From: Bacillus sp. 1NLA3E
GTDB lineage: Bacteria; Bacillota; Bacilli; Bacillales; Cytobacillaceae
DNA length: 64,000 nucleotides
Direction: 5' to 3'
Assembly: GCF_000242895.2 (NCBI RefSeq)
Contig: NC_021171.1
Coordinates: forward strand, 1,956,001 to 2,020,000
Positions 42,405 through 50,799 of this stretch are shown one piece after another. Below the pieces are notes generated by a model that searched no databases, was not told the origin of the DNA, and was given only the letters and a program-made list of their open reading frames with translations. Position numbers and translations under genes: made by a program. Numbering within the stretch: position 1 is the stretch's first letter; each line of letters opens with the position of its first letter.

Positions 42405-43595
42405 TTGAATAAAAATAAAAGAATACGTAGCATTGAAGACTTACGTGAAGTGATTACTCCAGAATCTCGAGTACTGACTCTTTTTAGTGGGGGATTAGAC
42501 AGTTCTTATCTTTTATATCTTCTTTCGCAACAAAAATGCACTAATATTACTGCTCTATCAGTTGATCTAGGAGACGACCTTGATTATGAAGAAATAAAAC
42601 ATCTTGCAACTAAGTTAGGTGCAGAGTCAATTATAGTGGATAGAAAAAAAGAGTTTGTTCAAGATTTTATTGTTCCAGCTATTGCCTCAAAATCAATATA
42701 TTTTGGTGTACACCCTATTAGTTCTTCACTTACCCGCCCACTTATTGCAAAAGAGGCGGTGAATTTAGCAGCTCATTTAAATTGTGATGTAATTCTTCAT
42801 ACAGCAAATCAATCACAGAATAGTTTAAGACGCTTAAATGGTGCAATTGAACAATTAGACTTTAATGGATATTATGGCACCCCGTATGAATTTAGTGCTC
42901 TTTCCAGAAAGGAAAAAGCGCAAAATCTCAATAAATTCGGTATTGAATCATTTAGTAAAAGAAGCTACAGTGGGGACTCAAATCTATGGTGCAGAGAATT
43001 TGAGTCAGGTCTTTTGGATGATCCAGAGGATTTTAGAACACCTGAAACACTATATAGATGGAGTTCATCAAAATCAACTAAGGAACCAAGTCAAATATCT
43101 ATTACTTTTGAAGGTGGAATTCCAACCTGTGTAAATGAGACTAAGCTGCCTTTATTGCAAATGATAGAATACCTCAATAAAGAAGTAGGTGCTTACGGAT
43201 TGGGGCGTTTTACGGGACTAGAGCATCTTGCAGGTGGTGAAAAAGTTCTTGAAGTTCGAGAAATGCCTGCAGCACATATTCTTCTTGATGCATATCGCCA
43301 TTTAGAAACTGCATGTATAGGCGCTGAGACAATTCGTGAGAAATTAAGTGTTGAACAAATTTGGGTAAGAGAAGCTATTGAAGGAAGATGGTATGAAACA
43401 TTAAAGGAAGCAGCCGAAATGTTTATATTGAATGTATCTAAGAAGGTTACTGGTACTATAACTTATCGTTTAGACTGGCATACTTTAGAAATTATATCCT
43501 ACTGTGCAAATAAACCAATTTATATTCGGGATCGAGACAATTGGGAAAAAGAAGAGGCAAATCGACTACGAATCAAAATTCCTTCATTAGTTTAA
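42405..43595 (+). CDS. Argininosuccinate synthase-like (ArgG family) ligase
   Basis: 396 residues, the usual ArgG length. ATP pyrophosphatase motif SGGLDSS at 28-34 and conserved TRPLIAK, YSGDSNLWCREFESGLLDDP, ITFEGGIP. ArgG joins citrulline and aspartate. Here the ArgG block GxxGKGNDQxRFE is replaced by HTANQSQNSLRRLNGAI and GxGRxDxxENR by GLGRFTGLEHLAGG, so the acceptor pocket is changed. The reaction is probably an amide/amidine-type ligation driven by adenylation of an unknown substrate. TTG start after AGGTGAGG. Followed 41 bp on by an Fe/2OG dioxygenase gene. Confidence 0.82.
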   Translation: MNKNKRIRSIEDLREVITPESRVLTLFSGGLDSSYLLYLLSQQKCTNITALSVDLGDDLDYEEIKHLATKLGAESIIVDRKKEFVQDFIVPAIASKSIYFGVHPISSSLTRPLIAKEAVNLAAHLNCDVILHTANQSQNSLRRLNGAIEQLDFNGYYGTPYEFSALSRKEKAQNLNKFGIESFSKRSYSGDSNLWCREFESGLLDDPEDFRTPETLYRWSSSKSTKEPSQISITFEGGIPTCVNETKLPLLQMIEYLNKEVGAYGLGRFTGLEHLAGGEKVLEVREMPAAHILLDAYRHLETACIGAETIREKLSVEQIWVREAIEGRWYETLKEAAEMFILNVSKKVTGTITYRLDWHTLEIISYCANKPIYIRDRDNWEKEEANRLRIKIPSLV

Positions 43596-43636
43596 TATAT
43601 TAATAAAAAAATATTAAAAAGATAGGTGGAATATTA

Positions 43637-44392
43637 ATGAGTATAGCGCTAAAAAATCTTCTAATTAGTACTGATAAAAATCATCTGAAGAATGAGGCCT
43701 CTAAACAGATTAAAACTGATGGTGCTGTTTTTATTGATGGAGTGAAACTAAAGGAACAAGAATTCTTTTCTAAGGACAGTTGGAATGAGTTTTCTAGCAG
43801 TTGGAATACATTGACACTCGATAATTACATGGGTGATAATGGAAACTATAGATATAGACGCTTTAGTGAATTTTTCTATACATCAGAAAATGGTGACCTT
43901 TCCATTCTTCCTCATAAGCCTTATAGCCAGCCAACATATATTAACTCGCTTAATGGTGGGATTGAAAGACAATTTGATCCACTTGAGGGATATGTTGTGG
44001 AGAATGAATTTTTTACTGGATTTTTGAAATGGTGTGCAGAAGTCTTTAATCAAACTGAAAATAAAAGACAAAATTGGAACATCAAAATACATCCATATCG
44101 GATTCTTGCTCAAGAAGGTGTTGCTGGCTTACCAACACCCGAAGGAATTCATCGTGATGGTGTTTCTTACATTATAATAATGATGGTTCGACGTAATAAT
44201 ATAGTGGGTGGCCAATCTACAATTTATAATAACGAGAAAAAAGAAATAGGTAGGGTTACGCTCAATCAACCTTTAGATGTTATATTGGCAAATGATGAGG
44301 AAACAATGCACGGTACAACGGCAATTCAAGTGGATTCATCTGGACAAGAAGCTTATAGAGATGTATTAGTTGTAGCATTCACTAAAGAATAG
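43637..44392 (+). CDS. 2-oxoglutarate/Fe(II)-dependent dioxygenase (IDO/DUF2257 type)
   Basis: 251 residues. Iron ligands H172-x-D174 in GIHRDG and distal H225 in TMHGTT, with R241 in AYRDVLVVAF for 2-oxoglutarate. The order matches PF10014, which includes Bacillus L-isoleucine 4-hydroxylase that hydroxylates free amino acids. Upstream ribosome site GATAGGTGG. Probable operon with the ArgG-like ligase. Substrate and hydroxylation site not predicted. Confidence 0.85.
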   Translation: MSIALKNLLISTDKNHLKNEASKQIKTDGAVFIDGVKLKEQEFFSKDSWNEFSSSWNTLTLDNYMGDNGNYRYRRFSEFFYTSENGDLSILPHKPYSQPTYINSLNGGIERQFDPLEGYVVENEFFTGFLKWCAEVFNQTENKRQNWNIKIHPYRILAQEGVAGLPTPEGIHRDGVSYIIIMMVRRNNIVGGQSTIYNNEKKEIGRVTLNQPLDVILANDEETMHGTTAIQVDSSGQEAYRDVLVVAFTKE

Positions 44393-44409
44393 TATAAAAA
44401 ATTAAAGGT

Positions 44410-44452
44410 AAAGAAAGCCATATACTAGGTATAGTATATGAGCTTTTCTTTA
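44410..44452 (+). terminator. Intrinsic terminator of the ligase-dioxygenase operon
   Basis: AAAGAAAGC-CATATACT pairs with AGTATATG-AGCTTTTCTTT, then TTTT. Confidence 0.8.
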
Positions 44453-44456
44453 TTTT

Positions 44457-44644
44457 TGGCTCTGTTAAACTAGAATGTTGATTTCCGTTCCAGGCACTCG
44501 CTTTCCGCGGTGCGGGCGGTGAGCCTCCTCGGCGCTTAAGCGCCTGTGGGGTCTCACCTGTCCCGCTGCTCCCGCAGGAGTCTTCGTGCCTTCCACTCCA
44601 ATCAACATTGTGCAAAAAAACAACAATGAGCTTTAACACAGCCT
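44457..44644 (-). repeat. Structured repeat, copy 10 (full, minus orientation)
   Basis: Full copy: GGCTCTGTTAAAC, GCGGTGCGGGCGGTGAG, GGCGCTTAAGCGCC, ending TTTAACACAGCC. It lies between the dioxygenase terminator and the EamA transporter gene. Confidence 0.9.
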
Positions 44645-44681
44645 TATTTTTAATAGTATTAATCAAACCTTGAGTTAAATC

Positions 44682-45632
44682 ATGAAGAGAGAGGTGCACG
44701 AAATTTTGGATCTATTATTGGAAAGAAAAAATAAGAAAAAAGAAATAATAGCCGACCTTTCTTTGCTGTTGGTTGCAATTGTTTGGGGATCAAGTTATGC
44801 AGTTACAAAAATTGTATTAGAGGACTATGATGTTTTTTCCTTCTTATTTATAAGGTTCTTATTAACCGTTGTTGTCATGTTGCTTTTCACTTGGAAGAAT
44901 TTACGTAATGCGTCTAAAAACACTTGGATTACAGGAATTATTATTGGCTTATTTTTAGTGGGTATTTTTGTTTCCGAAACCTATGGTGTTAATTATACTA
45001 CAGCTGCTAATGCAGGGTTTATTATCAGTTTAACCGTGGTCTTTACCCCTTTGATAGATTCTGTTGTTTCTAGAAATAGATTAAATAAAGGCATCCTTGT
45101 AGCTGTTTTTCTATCTATGGTAGGCACAGGAATGATTACTTTAAAACATGGATATCAATTTAATATTGGGGATATGCTTGTATTACTTGCAGCCATTTTA
45201 AGAGCTGTTCAAATGACAGTTACTAGTAAATTAACACTAGATAAAAAAGAGATGGATTCAGGTGCATTAACCACAATCCAATTAGGTGTTGCTACTATTT
45301 GTTTGGGTATTATGGCAGTATCATTCAATGGCATTCATTCAATTACTTTACCTAATTCCATTTTATTTTGGTCTTTAACTGCTTATTTAGCTATATTTAG
45401 CACTCTTTTTGCATTTTATATTCAGTTAACAATGATCCGTAAGACATCTCCAACAAGAGTCGGGTTATTAATGGGGACAGAGCCATTATTTGCTGCTTTA
45501 TTTGCTATTTTAATAGGTAACGAACATCTTTCAGCAATTGGTTGGATGGGAGGTCTAATTATTATTATTGCAACTTATTATGGCCGGTACGTAGATGCAA
45601 AACAATTAAAGAATGGTAATAAAGCTGCGTGA
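44682..45632 (+). CDS. EamA/DMT family transporter
   Basis: About 316 residues, ten membrane helices in two EamA halves. SLLLVAIVWGSSYAVTKIVLEDYD is the classic first EamA helix, and TPLIDSVVSRNRLNKG and MGTEPLFAALFAILIGNEHLSAIGWMGGLII mark both halves. Such exporters often remove amino acids or metabolites. It may export the product of the upstream ligase/dioxygenase, though a terminator and repeat separate them. A TTG at 44703 with GAGAGGTG before it is another start. Confidence 0.82.
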   Translation: MKREVHEILDLLLERKNKKKEIIADLSLLLVAIVWGSSYAVTKIVLEDYDVFSFLFIRFLLTVVVMLLFTWKNLRNASKNTWITGIIIGLFLVGIFVSETYGVNYTTAANAGFIISLTVVFTPLIDSVVSRNRLNKGILVAVFLSMVGTGMITLKHGYQFNIGDMLVLLAAILRAVQMTVTSKLTLDKKEMDSGALTTIQLGVATICLGIMAVSFNGIHSITLPNSILFWSLTAYLAIFSTLFAFYIQLTMIRKTSPTRVGLLMGTEPLFAALFAILIGNEHLSAIGWMGGLIIIIATYYGRYVDAKQLKNGNKAA

Positions 45633-45843
45633 GTGTTATAAATGCTTTAATTAAGATAGAACAATAATGATCGAATACAGTTTAAGAAATTCTAGACACT
45701 CGTAATATATGGTGTCTTATCGTAAAGGTCCGTACTTAAACTAACGTAAGTAAGAAATTCCAGCAAGAGGGCTGTCTAAAGTTGATTAATGAATAAAAGA
45801 GTTAGTTAAAAACACAACTGTTAAGGAGAATAATACAAACAAA

Positions 45844-46695
45844 TTAGGTTATCCGATTGTTCACCTTATTTAAATAGAACAGATACCGAGCAAATGAAAT
45901 CGAACTTTCGTTATGATGTATAACGGCATGCTTAATTTTATAATCGGAAAACCTTTGTTGTAACATCAAAAAATTCGTCAACTGTTTAAAAGATAGGCTT
46001 GTGACTATATTTGTCAGGTAGGCTGATTGATTACTCCCCGGCTTTCTCCTTTTATTCAGAGCTTGTATCATTTGTTCAGCGTTCCTTATTCCTAACCCAT
46101 GTCCAAAATATTTACCATCTCCGAGAACTACGGCATTTTCTCCTTTCCACCAAGGGGTTTTGGGATTAAAGTCTGGATTATTGAAATAGGCAACATCTCC
46201 TGGTATTAAATGATCAGAATAAAAAGAATGTATTCCGAAATCAGGATCAAAATGCCAACTGTATAAATAGAGGTTTTGGAATAATTGATTAAATAAATGT
46301 TCATCAATACTATTTAGAATAGCATCGTAATAAATAATCACTTTTGCTGTGGCACATTCAAACGCATATAGTGAACTGTTCTTATAAATGTCCCGAATAG
46401 CATCAGATGGTTTTACATCATACCTCAGCCAGAATCCTCCGGTATTTGTCAAATGCCAAAATCGGGGATTACAACGGGATTTGGCAAAGCTTGCAAACCG
46501 CGCATGCCCTCGGCTCATGGATCTTGCACTTTCTATGATTTTTTTTCGTAACTTGAGTTCGAACAATAATTCATCCATGGATTGATAAGAATACACGGCG
46601 GGAGCTTCATGCATTTTTAGAATGATTACACTTTCAATATAACCAGGTGGCCACATACCGCTTTGTTGAAAAGGGATCCCCGATAGTTGTATCAT
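45844..46695 (-). CDS. tgl: Protein-glutamine gamma-glutamyltransferase Tgl
   Basis: 283 residues, matching Bacillus Tgl (245) with extra residues. Catalytic cysteine C114 in LYAFECATAKVI, and ENAVVLGDGKYFGHGLGI with the Asp/His elements. It crosslinks spore coat proteins through glutamine-lysine bonds late in sporulation. ATG 46695 follows GAGGG; upstream ATGs (46725) lack a site. It has a sigma-K-like promoter upstream. C-terminal extension of about 35 residues is not in B. subtilis Tgl. Confidence 0.88.
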   Translation of the reverse strand: MIQLSGIPFQQSGMWPPGYIESVIILKMHEAPAVYSYQSMDELLFELKLRKKIIESARSMSRGHARFASFAKSRCNPRFWHLTNTGGFWLRYDVKPSDAIRDIYKNSSLYAFECATAKVIIYYDAILNSIDEHLFNQLFQNLYLYSWHFDPDFGIHSFYSDHLIPGDVAYFNNPDFNPKTPWWKGENAVVLGDGKYFGHGLGIRNAEQMIQALNKRRKPGSNQSAYLTNIVTSLSFKQLTNFLMLQQRFSDYKIKHAVIHHNESSISFARYLFYLNKVNNRIT

Positions 46696-46739
46696 ACTAA
46701 CCCTCATTCCAAGCTTAAGAATCATTTGTATTATTTACC

Positions 46740-46766
46740 TAGCGTATTCGAGCATCATTTAAATGT
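46740..46766 (-). promoter_or_regulatory. Sigma-K-like promoter of tgl
   Basis: On the minus strand AC, 16 bp, AATACGCTA matches the sigma-K form AC-N16-CATANNNTA except one base. It ends 45 bp before the start. tgl is a late mother-cell gene in Bacillus, consistent with this. Confidence 0.5.
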
Positions 46767-47269
46767 GTATTTTTAAAAAAAATCTGTCTTTTTTAAACCG
46801 GATATGGTCAAGGGAAAATTCAGATTGAAATATCTATTAATCCCTGCACATTTTTTGTATAGAATTAGGAAAATAAATATGTTTTTCTCTGTTCTACAAT
46901 ACCAGCGAAAATAAGCTTTTTGTTCATTCAAGAATAGGGCGCGAAAGTTAAAAATGAGGACTGCTGGAATCCCTGTTTTTTTTCAATTGTACTTACGGAT
47001 TTTATAAAGAGCAGCTTTTCCGCGACATAATCTCACCTATATACTTTATCCGGTTCTTTTTTTTTTGGTCATAGCAGCAGTGGTTATTTTTTGATAATGA
47101 AGAAAAGAAAAAAATGAGGCAACACGAAAGATGGATGAAAATAGCTGAAGAGACTGCTTCTTCTTAAATAATAGGGCTTTTCAAGAGCGATGGTTAATTG
47201 AAAACGTTAAAATAATGGATATGTTAGCATCTTATGAGGATTTCCAAAATAAAATTGTCGTTTATTATT
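46767..47269. other. Non-coding stretch between tgl and the acyltransferase
   Basis: AT-rich and without a supported gene. A short frame at 47114-47164 reads MRQHERWMKIAEETASS; it has no ribosome site and I do not call it. Confidence 0.35.
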
Positions 47270-47314
47270 AATACCCCCATTCAGATCGTTCAAGGTCTGC
47301 ATGGGGGTATTTTT
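47270..47314 (+). terminator. Orphan terminator
   Basis: AATACCCCCAT pairs with ATGGGGGTATT, then T's. No clear gene precedes it on this strand; it may end a short transcript in the gap after tgl. Confidence 0.75.
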
Positions 47315-47471
47315 AGGTTGTGAAAAGAAAAATTCGAGAAGTACTAGAACTCTTATTAAATATAAGAACAAAGAACGATTTACATTATTCCATATAAGCA
47401 GTTTTTGAGTGAATTTTTTTGTACATGGTCAATATCGATCGAACATAAAATGAAGCAAAGGGGGAGATGAG

Positions 47472-49208
47472 TTGCAACGTAGACAATACATAGATGGACT
47501 TGACGGTCTTCGAACCTTAGCGGTGACGGTGGTGATGATTTATCACCTTCATTACTCATGGGCACCTGGGGGATTGCTTGGAGTGGGGATGTTTTTTGTA
47601 CTATCGGGTTATTTGATTACAGGAATATTACTGCGGCAATGGAACGAGTTGCATCGGTTGGATTTTAAAGATTTTTGGATTCGAAGAGCCAAGCGCCTCT
47701 TGCCTGCACTGTTTACTATGCTTATTGCTGTCATTGTATTGTCTTACTTCCTTCATCCAAATCAGCTTCCTGTTATTCGGCAGGATAGTTTGGCTGCAGT
47801 CCTTTATGTTAGTAATTGGTGGTATATTTTTCACGAGGTTTCATATTTTCAGAGCTTTGGTCTAAATTCACCGTTTGAACATCTTTGGTCCTTAGCTGTA
47901 GAAGAACAATTTTATTTGTTGTTTCCTTTGCTCCTGTGGTTTGGCCTACGATGGATATCGAATTCCAAATGGCTTCTAGCGGTTTCTTTAGGAATAGCTG
48001 TCGGATCAGCTTCCTTGATGGCAGGGCTTTACCAACCAGGCGCGGATCCAAGTCGTGTATATTTTGGAACGGATACAAGGGCTTTTGCATTGTTAATTGG
48101 ATGTGCTTTGGCCATATTGTTTCCAAGTCAAACACTCAAAGCGCCTCTTTCTAAAAAGAAAAGATGGCTATTGGATGCACTTGGTACCGTTTGTCTTCTT
48201 ATTTTGTTGGGTTTTATCTTCGGAATGAATGAATACAACTCATTTTTGTTTCAGGGTGGACTTTTTCTAATCTCGATCATAACCGCAATTTTAATAGGCG
48301 TCATTACTCAACCAACGAGTATGTTAGGGAAACTGTTTTCATGGAAACCGCTGCAGTGGTTAGGGGAACGATCTTACGGAATTTATCTCTGGCATTTTCC
48401 CGTTATCATACTGAGTAGCCCTGTCAGTAATATTGCTGGAATTCAATGGTCACGATTCTCTTTCCAAGTCCTTATGACAATCGGGTTGGCTGCTGTATCC
48501 TATCGCTGGATTGAAAATCCGATTCGTTATGGTCCAATTTCCCGTCCGGTGATGGTGAAAAGTACGATAGCGATCCTGGTCGGAATTCTTTTTTTGGCTT
48601 TGCCTAATCCAAATGTTGGAATCGATTTGAAAGCTCCCCCTACAGAAGCGACTAAGAGTATCAAACCTCCAGAAGCGCCATCACTATCAGCTATGGCACG
48701 TGCTCAACCAACACCGGAACCTCCATTAGAGCAAATTACTGAAGAAACCAAAGTCACTGCCATTGGTGATTCCGTCATGATTAATTTAGAACCCTATTTA
48801 AGACAGTTGATCCCGGGGATTTTCATAGACGGAAGAGTCGGAAGACAATTGATTCAAACGGTTCCAGAAATATCCAATTTGAAGTTGAATGGGAACCTTG
48901 GGAATGTGATTATTATTCAGCTTGGGACCAATGGCCCGTTTACTTTGGATCAATTGCAAGCCCTGTATCAATCTCTTGGAAATCCAAAACAGGTCATATT
49001 TGTCAATACACGGGTACCTAGACCGTGGGAGTCAGAGGTTAATGACATCCTCGCCAATTTTGTACTAAGCACACCACAAACGACCCTGGTGGACTGGTAT
49101 ACAACAAGTGCAAACCAGCCCGGTTATTTTGTTCCAGATGGTGTCCACCTGACATCCGAAGGAGCTACGGTGCTGGCAGGTATGATTAATGAGGCCATTA
49201 AAAAATAA
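47472..49208 (+). CDS. Membrane O-acyltransferase with SGNH domain (OatA-like)
   Basis: 578 residues. N-terminal acyltransferase-3 domain with about ten membrane helices, opening YIDGLDGLRTLAVTVVMIYHL; conserved SGYLITGILL and RRAKRLLPALF. From about 430 an extracellular SGNH hydrolase-like domain: GDSVMINLEPYL, GTNGPF, and DGVHLT with the catalytic Ser/Asp/His. Such enzymes O-acetylate peptidoglycan or surface polymers, giving lysozyme resistance. TTG start after GGGGAGA. Single gene. Confidence 0.85.
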   Translation: MQRRQYIDGLDGLRTLAVTVVMIYHLHYSWAPGGLLGVGMFFVLSGYLITGILLRQWNELHRLDFKDFWIRRAKRLLPALFTMLIAVIVLSYFLHPNQLPVIRQDSLAAVLYVSNWWYIFHEVSYFQSFGLNSPFEHLWSLAVEEQFYLLFPLLLWFGLRWISNSKWLLAVSLGIAVGSASLMAGLYQPGADPSRVYFGTDTRAFALLIGCALAILFPSQTLKAPLSKKKRWLLDALGTVCLLILLGFIFGMNEYNSFLFQGGLFLISIITAILIGVITQPTSMLGKLFSWKPLQWLGERSYGIYLWHFPVIILSSPVSNIAGIQWSRFSFQVLMTIGLAAVSYRWIENPIRYGPISRPVMVKSTIAILVGILFLALPNPNVGIDLKAPPTEATKSIKPPEAPSLSAMARAQPTPEPPLEQITEETKVTAIGDSVMINLEPYLRQLIPGIFIDGRVGRQLIQTVPEISNLKLNGNLGNVIIIQLGTNGPFTLDQLQALYQSLGNPKQVIFVNTRVPRPWESEVNDILANFVLSTPQTTLVDWYTTSANQPGYFVPDGVHLTSEGATVLAGMINEAIKK

Positions 49209-49553
49209 AAATGATGGGATCGTTGACAACTAGCAAAAACGGTTGTAATTAGTCCTGCTAATTGGTGCAGTAAATGGTCTAATACTTAAAATACAAGGCG
49301 AATTCCTTTGCGAATTCGTCTTTATATGTCCCTGTATAACACCATTTTGCTAGCGCTTTACCAAACAAATTGAAAAGCTGAATTATCAGTTTGATTTTAA
49401 TTCATACTTGACAGATATGAATTATATGTTTTAAAATAGGGATAACAAAACAAACAATGAATATATAAGTCGTTCTAGATAAAGGAGCTTAAACGGAAAG
49501 AGCTCGTAAATCGATAAAATAATAAACATTCAATGATTAAAGGAGTGTTTCAC
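49209..49553. other. Non-coding stretch upstream of fbpA
   Basis: A weak hairpin GGCGAATTC-CTTTG-CGAATTCGTC at about 49298-49318 may terminate the acyltransferase gene. I saw no clear Fur box upstream of the FbpA-like gene. Confidence 0.4.
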
Positions 49554-49736
49554 ATGAATAATAAGAAAGAAAAAAGACGCCAAAAACTAATAAATAAACT
49601 TATTTTTTTTAATGTATATAAAGAAGATGATAAGCAGCTTTATGAGCTATCGGTTTTAAAACTTGATTCTGACTATAAGAAATTCAAATCACAATATCAT
49701 CCACATGGTGAGTTTGGATCAATTCAATTTATATAA
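49554..49736 (+). CDS. fbpA: Fur-regulated basic protein FbpA family
   Basis: 60 residues starting MNNKKEKRRQKLINKLIFFNVYKEDDKQLYELSVLKLDSDYK. Basic, with the KEDDKQLYEL motif of FbpA family proteins that assist the FsrA small RNA under iron limitation in Bacillus. ATG 49554 follows AAAGGAGTG. Followed by a CCCCC-GGGGG hairpin at 49741. The Fur link is from family knowledge, no operator was seen. Confidence 0.75.
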   Translation: MNNKKEKRRQKLINKLIFFNVYKEDDKQLYELSVLKLDSDYKKFKSQYHPHGEFGSIQFI

Positions 49737-49740
49737 TATT

Positions 49741-49771
49741 CCCCCACTCATCTTACCGTTTAAGTTGGGGG
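49741..49771 (+). terminator. Hairpin terminator of fbpA
   Basis: CCCCCAC..../..GTTGGGGG pairing, four bases after the fbpA stop. It lacks a strong T-run. Confidence 0.5.
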
Positions 49772-50068
49772 TTCGGACCCAATTACTGAACGCTTAACAC
49801 AAGTGGAGTTGCCACGAACAACTCCTCTATTCCCTTTCCAACGCATTAGGAACTACTTTTCGGATGTTATTAATGAAAAGGAAACAGGTGGTCGAAAGTT
49901 GACTCAGAGGATTTTTATAAAGTGGAGATTAATCGTAAATTAGCGAAAATTAAATATTAAATGTTTGCATCTGCACAGAGAATTGTGTGGGTGCTTTTTT
50001 GATAGGTATAATAATGTATGAATGATAAAGGTGCTTACGCAAATTATGAAAATGGAAGGGGAGATTTA

Positions 50069-50422
50069 ATGATCTGGGATGACGATAATGAAGTAAATAT
50101 AAGGATTTTAAAAATAATTGGGGATTTGGAAAATGAAGGTGATATCTTAGAATCATGGAGGGCACATATCCAGCAAGTAGTCATATTTCCTTTTGTAGCT
50201 GTATTAGTTCAAGTTCAAGAATATGATTCGATTTTTCAACAAGGAGATCGATTAAAAGTACATGCAATAGATGATATTGATGACAAGTATGGAATTATTG
50301 CAAACACAAGATTAGGTAGGAAGAAAATACTTTTTCCATTATGTGAATTAGAAGCTGTTGAATTAAATGATGAGGGCAAAAAGGCTATATATGATTATGC
50401 AGTTTGGTTTGCAAACAGGTAG
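50069..50422 (+). CDS. Small acidic protein (calcium-binding-like family of Bacillaceae)
   Basis: 117 residues with WRAHIQQVVIFPFVAVLVQVQ, GDRLKVHAIDDIDDKYGIIANT and LFPLCELEAVE. The FPF, YGI and FPLCDLE positions occur in a family annotated as calcium-binding in Bacillus, with acidic patches; real ligand unknown. ATG 50069 follows GGGGAG; upstream ATG at 50018 has no site. Confidence 0.6.
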   Translation: MIWDDDNEVNIRILKIIGDLENEGDILESWRAHIQQVVIFPFVAVLVQVQEYDSIFQQGDRLKVHAIDDIDDKYGIIANTRLGRKKILFPLCELEAVELNDEGKKAIYDYAVWFANR

Positions 50423-50463
50423 AAAATAAATAGATCATGAAACTAGAAACAGGGTGAATACAA

Positions 50464-50547
50464 ATGATTGATTATATGAAATTTGATGTGATGCACTTTG
50501 ATGAAGTCATTGCAGGTGTCGACTTGAAGCCAGAATCCATTAAATAA
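50464..50547 (+). CDS. Small open frame upstream of the Wadjet genes
   Basis: 27 codons, MIDYMKFDVMHFDEVIAGVDL..., preceded by CAGGGTGAATAC and followed by a terminator hairpin at 50575. It might be a short peptide or the N-terminal remnant of a lost gene. No family recognised. Confidence 0.3.
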   Translation: MIDYMKFDVMHFDEVIAGVDLKPESIK

Positions 50548-50574
50548 TGGCATGTAATGATATCAAAAGAGTGT

Positions 50575-50609
50575 AGCCAATCTTCCTACTTTGGAAAATT
50601 GGCTTTTCT
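50575..50609 (+). terminator. Intrinsic terminator
   Basis: AGCCAAT pairs with ATTGGCT, followed by TTTTCTT. Separates the small frame from the jet operon. Confidence 0.65.
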
Positions 50610-50799
50610 TCTGTAATTAGTGAATAAATGATATTTTCAGAGAGTGAATCATCCTACTAACATCCTCAGCATCTTGGTTTTTTGGTTTTGATTAATTACT
50701 ATTTATTTTCCAATCAAGGAATTTCCTTTGATTCACAATCCCCCATACTCTATTATTTTGCTAAAATAAAAGATATTGAGAAAATAATGGGGTATTAAC

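Noticed and set aside
44382-44699. 105-codon minus-strand frame
   Set aside because: It runs through repeat copy 10 and reads the GC-rich core; no family resemblance.
47114-47164. 17-codon frame MRQHERWMKIAEETASS
   Set aside because: No ribosome site and too short to assign; only noted as part of the gap.
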